From Adineta vaga (lineage: Eukaryota; Rotifera), in the NCBI GenBank assembly GCA_021613535.1, contig CP075496.1:11036001-11100000 (forward strand): a stretch of DNA of 64,000 bases, given 5' to 3'. Position numbers and translations under genes: made by a program. The notes under the pieces are model-generated. The model made no database searches and was not told the DNA's origin. It saw only the letters and a list, made by a program, of their open reading frames with translations. Positions 1 through 11,629 of this stretch are shown here, one piece after another. Within the stretch, counting starts at the first letter, position 1, and every line of letters begins with the position of its first letter.

Positions 1-1308
1 ATTGTAATTACATACAGAGAACAAAACAATTATTTTAACAGTTGACAATTTCATATGACACCTGTACGGATAAATATTATATAAATGACAGACGATTTTT
101 GTCGTTAATAATATTTATTGCGTCGAACGAAAACATATCAAAGTACGTAGATATTTTGTTTGATTTAGCCGTATTATTGTTAGTACAAAGAAATATTTCT
201 AGGGCAAAGTATATTCGAGGTATTGACGTTAAAAGGTGATGACATGAATTGAAATGAACTTTCTTAATCGGAAACATTTTCAATTCCTTTTTCTACTCTT
301 CTCTTCTCGTTTCGTTTCTTTAACAAAGCATGAAAAAAATTTATTTAAGGATTTAAGAAAATTGCCCTTGTTTAAGTCACATACACGGTAGTTATTAAAT
401 GATGCAGACACTGCTTATCGTATACATCGTGTATATTTTCATTAACAGTATCTCATTTTAAAGCTCGAATCACATTTAGAAAAGTGCTTGTCTAAAGAGA
501 GTGAAGCATGACTAAATGATATCTTAATATTCATCTATAAAATACAGATAAAGAAATATCATACTAGGCAGAGGTAAGTCTCTCTATATTTCACTTTTTT
601 TCCTGTTCTATCAAATATTATTGAGAATGATAGGAAAAAATTGCATTGTAGACGCCTTCATTTCTGTCTCATCATCGAAGTGTCATGTATTGATGGCTAA
701 TGGCAAGTATGGCCTGCCTAAATGAAACAAATCATACGATTGAATGCGGCGCGAAAAGAAAAAGAAAATGAATGTATAAATGGATAGATGTTTATCTATG
801 TGCTGCTATATCGTGCCCATCAATCATATATAAAATATATATATGTGATTTGAAGGCAAGAAAACGTCAACACAGAAAAAGGAAGAATGAAAGAAGATTT
901 GATGACGTCAATATTTGATAGACAATAGCTCATTAAAACCAATGTTCGTTTTCTTTTTTTTTTTTTTGAAAAACTGTCTTTTGATTTTGACCATGTCTGT
1001 TTGACAGAACAGAAAACAGGTAAGTATAGTTCTTTCTTTCCTCTCTTTCTTTTCGTATATTTGTATATATGTGTACATTTATGATCATAAACGTAATTAG
1101 ACGCCGCTCTTATGCTATTCATTGAAGCATGAATAAATGTATGGACGAATGTCTCTAGTTCAGATCATTTCATTTCATTCAGAAGCACACAAAGATGACC
1201 TCTTTGCTGTACCTGAATTACAAAATATATCTTGTCTTTTCTCTTTCATTGGTTTTAAGCACAAAGACGTCTTGATTATTCTATTCTCTTATTTCTACTC
1301 CTATAGAT
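1..1308. other. AT-rich intergenic region upstream of the kinase gene
   Basis: No convincing gene is visible. The stretch is AT-rich with scattered homopolymers, including a T-run near 953-967. The short open frames present have no recognisable domain and biased composition. The right end, about 1280-1306, is a pyrimidine-rich tract ending in TAG just before the kinase ATG and looks like a splice acceptor. Confidence 0.5.
1304..1308 (+). promoter_or_regulatory. Splice acceptor just upstream of the kinase ATG
   Basis: A pyrimidine-rich tract ends in TAG at 1304-1306, only 2 nt before the ATG. No upstream coding exon with a matching donor is evident, so this fits either a 5'UTR intron or a spliced-leader acceptor. 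Confidence 0.45.
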
Positions 1309-2550
1309 ATGACTACTCGGGTCATTGATAGTCAATGGACAATTGAGTCTGTTCCATGGAGTATGCCACCACCACCACAACTTGTTTCAAGTAAAAATAA
1401 TTCACCTACCAATGCTTTTGGTGATTATATTTATCCAAAAAGTGAACGATTAGTAAGATCAATTGATTTCGTTTTTTGTTTTTGTCTAGTTTTGTTGATT
1501 AATTTCTTGTAGACGCCGACATATATGGGTAGTAATTTCCTTGAATTTCACAAGCTCTATAGCGATCGATCATTAATAACACCCAAACTACCAACAATAC
1601 AAAATGCAAACAAAATAATTAAAAAAACATTCAATCGAGAGTACCGAACATTAAATTGTTTGGGTAAGGGCGGTTTTGGACAAGCATTTGATGGACGACG
1701 ACGATCAGATAATACACAGGTTGTTATTAAATTTCTACCAAAAGATCGTATACTCAATTGGGGAACGTTCGATGGAGTATGCAAACGAATTTATTTCATT
1801 TCAAAAATCAATAAGAAAAGTTTTTTCATTTTCTTCTTCTGTAGAAACGTGTACCATATGAAATTGAAATTCTTTGGCGTCTTCGTGGTGTACCCGGTGT
1901 AATAAAAATCTTAGAACATTTTGAAGAACCAGATCGTTTTATTTATGTAATGGAGAAGATTCCTAATTCGTGTACACTATTCGATTTTGTGATGAAAAGT
2001 CCACCATTAGCAAATACAGAATTATTACGTCATATCTTTCGAGAAATCGTTCGTATTAATGTCACATTACAAATGTATGGTGTTTGGCATCGGGATTGTA
2101 AACCAGAGAATATAATTTATTGTAAGAATGATCGTTCATTACGTTTCATTGATTTCGGATCAGCTGCACCTGTTCAAGCAGAAGATTTTCATGAATTTCA
2201 AGTAAATTTTATCATTTTATTTTATCAAAATATATATACATTTTTCTCTTCCTTGGTTTTCTTAGGGTACTTTAGAAATTATGGTACCAGAATGGATAGT
2301 TCAACGACGTTATAATGGTGAAAAAGCATGTGTATGGACAATAGGTGTATGTCTTTTCTTTCTTCTTCATCGTCAATATCCTTTTCGTACAAAACCTGAT
2401 ATTGTCAAAGGACGATCAAATTTAGCGAATCAAGGCGCATTAGATAAAGACGCTTATCATACGATGAAACAATGTTTAAATGGAAACGAAAATCGACGTC
2501 CGAACTTGAATAGTCTTCAATATTTGCCATGGCTCAATATACCGTATTAG
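1309..2550 (+). CDS. PIM-like serine/threonine protein kinase
   Basis: Four exons, 1309-1452, 1513-1776, 1845-2201 and 2266-2550, join in phase to about 349 residues. Seen: glycine loop GKGGFGQAF; catalytic lysine in VVIKFLPKDRI; a helix-C candidate Glu in RVPYEIEILWRL; catalytic loop HRDCKPENI; metal-binding DFG in FIDFGSA; and a substrate-pocket region with PEW in place of APE, followed by an RRY...VWTIG stretch. From family knowledge, the RVP-x-E start of helix C, the LFDF hinge-side segment, the GT...PEW activation segment and the VW-x-(L/I)G motif are PIM hallmarks. PIM kinases are cytosolic and constitutively active, because the activation loop needs no phosphorylation. The N-terminal 70 residues are Pro/Ser-rich. 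The introns are 60, 68 and 64 nt. HRDCKPEN differs from the HRDIKDEN of vertebrate PIM. Another CAMK-group kinase is possible but less likely. Confidence 0.82.
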
Positions 2551-2605
2551 AATGATCATCAAAAAAGTTTATCACGAAAGAAAACAAAGCACAAATTCAA
2601 TTGAA

Positions 2606-2611
2606 AATAAA
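2606..2611 (+). terminator. Polyadenylation signal AATAAA after the kinase gene
   Basis: A canonical AATAAA hexamer lies 55 nt after the kinase stop codon, in AT-rich 3' flank. Confidence 0.5.
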
Positions 2612-4138
2612 AGCGAAATTATTTGTATATTGTCTCAGATATGATTATGGAAAGTCACTTGAAACGATTCTGTTCTTTTTCTTTGATTACTTTATTAATG
2701 ACTAGTTATTGTCACAACCTTGAAGAGTAATAAGCATATTTTATATACAAGTTGAATAAATATGGAAAAACAAGAAAAATATATGGAAATAAATATTCAA
2801 ATATGTTTATTTCAATTTCTTTCGTCTGTTTTTTTTCTTCTTCTTTTTCGATGGCTAGAAATGAGAAAGACATTTTCATATGCTTCTCATTGTTTGTTTT
2901 CTTCTTCTTCTTCTTCTTATAATTAATTGCAAAAACAGATAAAATTTTTTTTGCTAATAAAAATTCTAGTGAAAAAAGAGAGATGAAAGAGAAAAACATA
3001 TTTTTCTTCGATCATGTTTAACTAAAATAACTTCATCTGGAGCGTGAAATTAGTATAACCACTGAAACAAATTTTCTCAGTCTTTCATTACTCGTTCTTA
3101 TCACTGCGGTTTAATTAATATAAAAAGAAAAAGGGAGAAGAAAAATTAATTTTTCCTTTCCTATCTTTAACGATCTCGATGTAATATAGATCAAAACAAC
3201 AACAACAACAACATGTTGAAATTAAATATTCAACTTATATTAATCTAAATAAATGTCATTTAAACATATATTTCATTAAAATTTCTTGTAGAATTATTGT
3301 TTAAATAGCAAACAGACAAATCATTTTGAAAAGAACTAACATATGGAATTATTGATAAACATATATGTCATTGTCAATGTAATAAAAGTAAAACAGAAAC
3401 GTTTCTTTCGATGGAATTATTCGTTTGAATATAAATAAAATATTGCTATTTTATTTTCACTATTTCATGGATATCTTTTTTTCAATAGAAAACAACAAAT
3501 GATTTGATATAATCAGGAAAAATACTATTAGAAAAGAAAGATTGTATCCATCTATCTTCACTCTATCACATGTTGATAGAACTTCGTCATTGATATTTGA
3601 TAACCGATACAAAAAGAGAAATCTATTTCATGAGTCAACAATTATCAATTAACTATTCATTGGAATTATTTTCATGCGTAACTATCATCTTTGTCAATTA
3701 AAAACGAAAATAAACTTCCTTCTATTTTTATTTTGCGCAAAAGAAAAACTTTTCATGAAGAACAAAACAAATAAACATATATTGGTACATTGAAGGAACG
3801 AGAATCAAGTAAAATTCATCACAATTTCTGTTTCTTTCTTGATTTTGTCTTCTGATAAATGTCACAAAACAAACAACATAGAAAAAAAGAGAGAAGAAAG
3901 TTATCGTCAAAAAGCAAAGAAATGTAAAGAATTATCAATGAATACATAGATGTGAGACATAGAGAAAAAGAAGATGAAGACGAAAAAATGAAAACAATAA
4001 CAAAAAAAGAAGATGAAATGGACTTACGAATAAAATACATTGCTTGTAGATGAATAATATAAAGCACAAAATAGAAAAGTTTAGATGATTTATCACCGGT
4101 CTTTGTGCGTCAGATGTGAAATAAATAGATGATTATTT
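2612..4138. other. AT-rich intergenic region between convergent genes
   Basis: Low-complexity DNA lies between the kinase (+) and the zinc-finger gene (-). It holds simple runs: a CTT-type tract near 2900-2920, CAACAA repeats near 3197-3212 and poly-T near 2944. The open frames here are Phe/Ser/Lys-rich translations of these tracts and no gene is supported. Confidence 0.5.
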
Positions 4139-6613
4139 CTAGAATTCATTCACTTCTTGTTTAATACCAAGTAGATTTTCAGGTTCAGGTTCATTTTCAC
4201 TTTGTTTACCATCATCACTATCATCATTATCATGTGTATTATTTGCTGTTTGACCTGCCATTAAAGGTTCCATCACTGTTTGCATAGCTTGTTGTAAAAA
4301 CTTCGCTGCTGCTTCTGGATCAGATGGTAGAGTAGGTGGAAGTTGGCCTGGCTGCTGTTGTTGTTGTTGTTGTAACATCGGTGAAAGCCATGCAGCTTGT
4401 GATGCTAAATAATATGACCAAGCTAATAAGAAACGATAATCTGGTGGAACTGTTGTTCCTGGTGGTAATATTGGCATATTATTTGTCGATGGTATAGATG
4501 CTTTTGATACAGGTGTTTGTGGAGGGGTTGAAATGACAACATCAGTTGGTGAAGGTGAGGATAATTGTTGAACAGAATGTTCAATTGGTATTTCACTTTT
4601 ATTTGATTGATTCTTTACTGTTTTAACATTACGTGATGGAACTTTCACACGACGAGTGTCGATAACTTTAAATTGATCTAAAGAGATACATATAGGTATT
4701 TATAATAACGATGAAAATAACGTAGTTATATATGACAATTTACTTTTTTCATCATCTCTTTTCGCTCGATTAACGTAATACTTTGTTACATCGGCTTTGT
4801 TTTGAATAAAATTACGTGCCATACCCGCATGTTTGTATTTAATATGATATGTTGCTGCATATCGTGTAAAGATTTCTTCACCACAATATCCACATCTAAA
4901 ATACGATCAAATTTATGTCTTGAACATTCGTAAGTAAGCGTTCACATTTGTTCAATATTTTGAACGATTCTGAATCTTTTCATTTCAATTATTTTTCAAT
5001 GAAAATGAATCTTAGTGTGTTATCGTGAAATGGCTGATGAATTCAATAGTTTTCAATTTCTAAACACTATTATGATGAAAAGAAAAGCTTATGATAGAAT
5101 TTCATTCACACGTGCCATTTATTGGTTAGACTGTATTTGATTTTTCTTATATTGACAATCGACTGAATCGTTTCATTGTATATGCTGTTAATTTTCAAAG
5201 CAACATCAAATAAAATTCTCGGCAAGGCGAGTAATACAAATAACTTCTCTTTCACTCTCTTTTAACTTGGCTATTAAATGAACAAGTGGAGCCGGATATT
5301 TATATTTGTTTTAAGAAAGAATCAGAGAGAACAAAATGATGATAATGAACAGACAGTCAATCAACCGTCGTTTGTCAATATGAAGAATATTTTGAAGGAG
5401 AAAAAGAGAGAAGGAGAGACAAAGATCAAAGTAACTCACTTGTATGGCTTTTCATTTGTATGTACAAAAACGTGATCTTCCATGCTCGGTCGATGATTTG
5501 TCGTGTAAGAACATAATTTACATGCATACCTAGTTAATAATATTGTTTTCAATAAAACGTGTAAACGATGAAACCTTAGAAGAATGTTTACTTACTGTTT
5601 ATCTGGTTCATACAAAGAACCATAATACTGTTTAGGACGATTATAGACAAGAAGATATTCTGAACCATCTAGAAAAACGAGAACAAGAAAATAACAATGA
5701 ACAGTTTCAAATTGAATTTTACCATCAGAATCTGATTCTTTTGTATTAGATGCTGTTGATTCAATTATCGGGATCTGAAGGTGTGGAAGCTTTAATTTTA
5801 ATGATGGTTTAACCATAGTTGGTGATGGATCATAAAGATTTGTTGATGTTCGTTGTTCTTCATTTCCAAATGTAATTGGTTCAAGATTTTCTGTTTCACT
5901 TGTATCATCACTTCCGGGCAAAGATTCATTCTCATCGTCCACTATCGTCTTTAATGATATAGCGACACCATTGATAGGTGCTGATTCACTATCATACTGA
6001 TTAGAACAACGTTGTTTTTAATTTGTGGCTCTTGTGTTACCATAGTTGCGACTGCTGTAGTAGCGGTTACAGTACTAATCGTATTCGAATTCGATGCAGA
6101 TGTGATTTCTGAGCTATTTAAATCTCGATAAAAATCTTGTTCACGGACACGATTTTCAATAATTTTCACTTCCATATTTGGATGACAAAGTTCAATATGT
6201 ACCATAATGGTTGATTTTGTTGTTGACTTATGTCCACAATATGCACATGCGTATGGTGTTAAATCCGTATGACGATAAATATGATTTTGCATAAGTGATG
6301 TTGATGGTGCTTTATAATCACAATGTTTACATTGAAAACGAAGAGGTCGTTTATTGGATGATACAGTTCCTGTTTGTTGTGTTTTAATCGTACCTGATGT
6401 ATCTAACATTCGCTTATTAGTTGGAAAATGTTGTTTGGGTGATGTCATTAACGACGATGATGTTGAAGATGATGATGGAGAAAGTAAACTAGAAAGATTT
6501 TGATTTTGTTTGAGAATTATTTCATTAGATGATGATGATTTTTTTTTCACACTTAAATCCAATACATCATCATGATTATCTTCATCATCGGTTATAGCTT
6601 GTGCTATTTTCAT
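4139..6613 (-). CDS. C2H2 zinc-finger transcriptional regulator
   Basis: A multi-exon gene read leftward. It starts with the ATG at 6613; the first exon runs to about 6041. Next come 5996 leftward with a 57-nt internal intron near 5665-5720, a finger exon near 5415-5530, another near 4745-4897, and the last exon 4675-4139, ending at TAG. Seen: VLDLS near the N terminus, resembling a CtBP-binding PxDLS motif; two adjacent fingers (CKHCDYKAP...H-x3-H and CAYCGHKST...H-x4-H); a third, CKLCSYTTN...H-x3-H, followed by the linker TNEKPYK; and a fourth beginning CGYCGEEIF. The C-terminal region is Ser/Pro-rich with a poly-Gln run and an acidic tail ending in an IKQE sumoylation-like site. It is inferred to be a nuclear DNA-binding repressor or regulator. 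No specific ortholog is recognised. The short -41 to -57 nt introns are assigned by eye and may shift slightly. Confidence 0.75.
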
Positions 6614-6627
6614 GATCTACAATTCTT
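6614..6627 (-). promoter_or_regulatory. Acceptor-like site upstream of the zinc-finger gene
   Basis: On the minus strand a long T-rich tract ends in AAG at 6625-6627, 11 nt before the ATG. It is positioned like the other candidate trans-splice acceptors in this window. Confidence 0.35.
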
Positions 6628-9600
6628 TAAAACAAAAAAAGAGAAAAAAAAAGTTTGATTTAATATGAACAAGTGTATATCAGAAGACATAAAAAAAAGT
6701 ATAGAAAGAACAATATCAACATGTTCTCCACCTACTTCTTTTTATTACTTACTACTCCTGATGTTGTGTATATACAACCCTAGTTTTTATTATATTCTTG
6801 CGCGTGGTTTGTTTACTCAGTTTAGCAAACAAGACCCGACGCTTTCTTCTCTTTCTTCTTCTTCTTCTTCTTCTTCTTCTACCACTACTTATAGTTTAGA
6901 CTCTTGCTGCTTCGTTTTTGCGGCACAAGAAGGAGAGCGATATATTTATATATGTATGCACGTTTACTTTTTCTCTTCTCCTCTTATTTCTATACAGTAA
7001 TGTGTATAGATCAATTTCAAAGCATGCAAAAAAAATTTTAATCATCATTCAATGCTTATACTCACTTGATTAACAATGTTCGCAAAAGCTTTAAAGAAAA
7101 TGTGTGAGAGAGAGAGAAAGACGGCTAGATTTTGAAAGAGATGTTGTTGATATATATTATATACATAATAGGCGCGTTTGCCAATGTTTATATAGTGAAT
7201 AATTTTCAAAATAGTGGTACACGATAAGTAAATATTGAACAATTACTAATAAACATCGTACAACAACAGAGCTTACCTTCAAACTAGTATATATATATAT
7301 CTTTGTATATTTGTAATGTAATGAAAAAAGTGTTGTCTTTTCTTTTTTTTAAACAAGAATATATCTCAGGTAAAAGTAAGAAGAAATAAAACGAAAGACA
7401 AGCAAAATGACGATGAGTAAACAAACTCTTAAAGATGATAATTGTCAAGTGCGTTTGACAAATGGACGCAAGAAAGCGAATGAGAAGGATGTTTACATAA
7501 TATAATCAGACTTACAAATATGAATAGAACAAACTTCTTCCTTTCTTTCTTTCTCTCTCTCTCTATCGTTTTTTCTTCTTCTTTCAACATATTGATGGAG
7601 ACTAGAGAAAAAACGAATAATGAAGAAGCAAAAAAAAGCAGGAAGAAAAAATGTTAATAAAAGAAAAATGGTTTTACTTATTTATTTATAAATCGTGATG
7701 AAGGAACACAAAACCTGACATACGGGAAACAGCACCATCAGGTACTGTTTATTTTTACTAGCACATACAGAAATATGCGTGCGCAAACATTGTCCAAGCG
7801 TCTTTTTTTATTCTTGATTAAAAAAATTGTGCGAGACAGAATGTGAACATGATGAATTGTTTGAAAGATTTGATTTCAAACTTTTCTTTTTATTATTAGA
7901 TATGGTAGAAATAAATATATCGAGAAGTTTTATTTGTTTGAAACCGTCTACATCCATTGTTTGCCAATCGAAAAAAAAACGCTGCCTTCATCTTTTTCTT
8001 TCTTTTTGCTCGGTATTATTGTCACTTCAATCGAATACACAGAGAAAAAAACGATATCTCTCTTCCTCTTATTCTCTTCTACTCGGATTTTTCTTCTTTA
8101 CCAACTCAAGAAGATTTTTGTCGATATATCCACTTTTTTCATCACTCTCTCTCTCTTTCTGTTTGATAAAGCTTTGTGTAAATTGTGTGCATTTTCATCG
8201 AACGTCTCTCTCTCTCTGTCTTGCTCTGCTCCTTTATTCTGATGCTGTTTGAAAAAAGCAGATGGCGTCTCTCCTGTATGCATATACGTGTGTTTACTCC
8301 TTCTCCCTGTATGTGTATGTGTCTCTCTCCTTCAACGTCGCCGTCATTTAAATATTTTGGGTTAAGAATACGAATAGTGAAGGGAAGTGTAATCCGTCGT
8401 TGACGATTGTGATCAAATTTCGAAGTGCAAGAGCGCACGCGCATATTCCGTAAATCCTCACTTTCTGTTTATTTTTATGAAATTTTGTTGCGCCAGCAAC
8501 TAAAAAGAGTAATTGCTTTTGTCGAACGGATAAAGAGAAAGAACATGAGTGAGTTATTTGAGAAGTTGTCATCCGTTGCGCGTGCACACATACAATTGTT
8601 CTACTAGATTGGGATTTACATTGACTGATAAGGGAAGAAAAAAGACGAGAAGCATGATTTAACTTTGCCGATAAGTAAAACAAAAAGAAAGGAATGATGA
8701 AAGGAGAGTGGCAGAGCGAGGTAAAGAGAGAGAGAGAGAAATGAGGAGAACATTTTTTGATGAAGTAGGTATAAAGTTCGTTTTGTGTATTTTATCGATA
8801 TCGATCATAAAATTCAAATGGTTTGTCAAAAGGATGAGAGAAGACCGATGTTCGATTCTTACCTTCTAAATAGTGCTAATTCATCTCATTACAACACATC
8901 GATTTCAAATGCAAGCAAATGAATGAAGTTGTCGGGTGACGTGTGTATACATTGACATTATATTAGAGCATTTGCTTGCTCTTTCTCTCTTTAGCAAAGA
9001 AAAGACTCAAACACACACACACAAAATCAAACAACTCTTTCTCTCTTTTCAAAAAAAAAATGAAGAAAATGATGAAGAGATTGGATGATCAGCAGCACAA
9101 TGATTTGCACTTGTCGTAGGCGCTTGTGATGTCATACAATGTACGCATCTATATAGGCGGTTGACACAATAAAATACTCTTTTTAGATTATAATGCGAGT
9201 TGTTATCAGTGTAGAACATAACAACGGTGCGTTTTTCCTGTTTACTCGCATCGTTACCCCATTGCCTGTAAATAATCAGGATGGCAGACTTTGTATATGC
9301 AAAAGACACTTTAAACCGAACGGCAAAAAAAAACGAGAAAATGTACATATGACGATAAAAAAATCGAAAGTGGATGAAGCAGAGACGAATGAAGAAATAA
9401 AAACCAAACAAAGAAGAGAGAGAGAAGAAGCGTTGAAAAATAATGAAATGAATGTCAAGCATTTGCAATTGTGATTATATCTATGTTTGATCGAAGCCTG
9501 AAGCTCTTTTTTTTCGTACTATTGATTTGTTTTTTGATAGAATAACTTAAATGAAAAGTATCTATTCCTTTTCTTTTTTTTCTATTGAAGATATTCGACG

Positions 9601-9945
9601 ATATATTGTACTCAATTGAAGTTGATATTCAAAGATAAGCTTGTTTGATATTTCTTAAGTGTAAGTCAATCGGACAGACAAAGAGTACGACTAAACGATG
9701 GATATGTACGAATTCTATTTTATGGATCATTCACAATGAAGAGAAAAAAGTAATTGCCAGATTGAATTGTCTAAGAACACGAACTTTCAATTGAAAAAAA
9801 TAGATTTTAATTGTATTTAAGAAGTTTTTCGAATCAGAATGGTTCATTTTAAATGATATAATGATGTGAGATGAATGTTAATTGTCAACAATAGTCTTAG
9901 TTGCTTCGTTTCAATTGTCTATGAAGCATCAGTATACATTTATGA
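6628..9945. other. Long low-complexity, pyrimidine/purine-tract region
   Basis: There are over 3 kb without a convincing gene, upstream of the zinc-finger gene. Visible tracts include a CTT repeat near 6847-6882, CTTT/CT runs near 7540-7566, a long pyrimidine-rich plus strand near 7980-8340, a GA run near 8727-8743 and a CA run near 9011-9022. Open frames on both strands are by-products of these tracts. One ATG ORF at 9193-9474 (93 residues, Lys/Glu-rich) has an acceptor-like TTTTTAG just upstream, but no domain supports it. The region could hold 5' regulatory DNA or unseen noncoding exons. Confidence 0.45.
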
Positions 9946-10131
9946 ATAGAAATAAGCCTTTTTACCTTTGACAAGGACTTTGAAAGTTTCATTTTTATAT
10001 ACATGAAGTTTAAATAAACAAATTTAGTTTCATTTACATTTGTTTTCAAAGTGACATTGATTTCATCACTAAGTTCAATAAATTGATCATTATCAATGGT
10101 TAAAAAATCTATTTCATTGATATCATTTACC
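9946..10131 (-). other. Coding-like open stretch, possible orphan exon
   Basis: On the minus strand a pyrimidine-bearing acceptor (GTTTCAG) near 10132 is followed by about 60 open codons with a coding-like mix of acidic, hydrophobic and Asn residues, then a stop near 9946. A GGTAAAAAG donor-like site lies near 9965. It has no ATG of its own near its start and joins no neighbour cleanly in phase. It could be a terminal exon of the gene at 10.5-11.4 kb, a decayed exon, or chance. Confidence 0.25.
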
Positions 10132-10497
10132 TGAAACGATCAGTTTGACTTTTGTCCTCGTTTTTCTCACTTTTCGTTGAGTGTCTTCATCAATAAGGTC
10201 ATGTCAAACTATCATTTGTCCATACACACAAGAAAGAAAAGTGTCTTAGGACAAAGTAATGACTGTATAGATATTCGATGTTAATTTCTATTTTTAAAAC
10301 AGCTGAGTTTTTTGTCTAAGGATAAGAATATGTATTAGTCGATTAGATAAATATTTACAAGGAACTATTAGTTTCTCAACAAATGTCGTTATTTTGAAGA
10401 TGTGACGTTGCTGAGAATTCTGTATCAAAGAAATCGTTAGCCTCGCGAAACAAATCCGGAAAATCAATTGATTCGAATGGAGACATCTCATCCTCTT

Positions 10498-11439
10498 TCA
10501 TTGTTCAGTCGATGATAGTCTATCATATAATTTTGATTGCATTGATACAACAGGTGACGAAATGAATACATACGATTCTTCAGATTTCTAAATAATACAG
10601 ATTAATTCAAAAAATAAAATCTCAATTCTATTCTATCTTACACTTGATTTTAATTTGTGTTTATAATCTTCAAGACGTTTTTCAATCAATGGATTTCGAA
10701 TAATCATTTGTAAAATTGCAAGATTAACAGTCTTTCTATGTTTTGTTAATTCATCTTCATCATGATTTTCTTTACTAAAATTTTGTTTTAAACGATCGGA
10801 CTCAATCAAATACTCGCGAATATCTGATAAAGAACTTGATATTCGTTTTCGATACTTATGAATATATTCGAGGGATTGATTTTGATAAGATGAACTGAAT
10901 AGAATGAATCGAAGTTTTTCCATTCCACGTTTTAATTTCATTATAATTTGAAAAATTCTTGAACGAAGTTTTTCATGTTTATAAAAATTATTTTCAATGA
11001 ATTTTTCGTTGATTTGTTTCATATCTGCATATGGACTAGTTGATTCATGGTCATAATAAGTCGGCAGTTCAGATGGATTCAATAAAACTGCTATTCTCAT
11101 CAATTCATATTTTATCCGTTTATGTTGAATATCATTTTCGAGATTTTTATCTAATAATTCATCAAATTGTGTAATGATGACATGCATATCGGTATGCATT
11201 GAAATTAAACTTTTAGCTAATTGATCATGCCATGTAGTGATATCATTTTCGATATTAGTTAAACTGGAATGTGGTGTAAGATTATCATCGGAATCGTCAT
11301 CGTTGGAACTAAGTTCTACTTGAACATTTTTCGAGAAGAGATATGATTGAAAAGAAACATTAGGCGAAGTCGACGAGTTGATAATCAAAGTATTGACGAG
11401 CATCGTTCGTTTAGATGATTTGTTTTGACATGTATGCAT
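10498..11439 (-). CDS. Unrecognised, mostly helical acidic/basic protein
   Basis: The ATG at 11439 opens a long exon to about 10644. There it meets a GTAAGA donor, and a TTTAG acceptor near 10590 continues in phase to a stop at 10498. The product is about 295 residues. It has an acidic N-terminal stretch (SSNDDDSDDNL) and then long runs of Leu/Ile/Lys/Glu heptad-like sequence consistent with helical bundles or coiled coil. No signal peptide, membrane segment or catalytic motif is seen. It lies 190 bp downstream of the RasGRF stop on the same strand. The 3' end is uncertain: alternative splicing from the second exon could enter a different open frame (PFESIDFPDLFREA...) that stops near 10376. 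No function is assigned. Confidence 0.55.
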
Positions 11440-11629
11440 CTATCATATATCGATTCATGCTTGATTTATTTCGTTTTTAATGAAAGAAAAGAAAAAAGAA
11501 AAGAAAATGCGAAGTAGACTAAATTGCAACATGAAAAATGGTAATAATATCGGATTTGATACATTTTGTGTCATGATAGAATACTTTGATTTATTTATTT
11601 ATTTACTGATGAAAAACGAAACAAAAGAT

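Noticed and set aside
7827-8683. Cluster of open frames on both strands, Ser/Leu/Phe- or Arg/Glu-rich
   Set aside because: By-products of long pyrimidine tracts, with mutually overlapping frames and no domain.
9193-9474. 93-residue Lys/Glu-rich ORF with an acceptor-like TTTTTAG upstream
   Set aside because: Low-complexity composition and an equally long overlapping frame on the other strand; the acceptor alone is not enough to call a gene.
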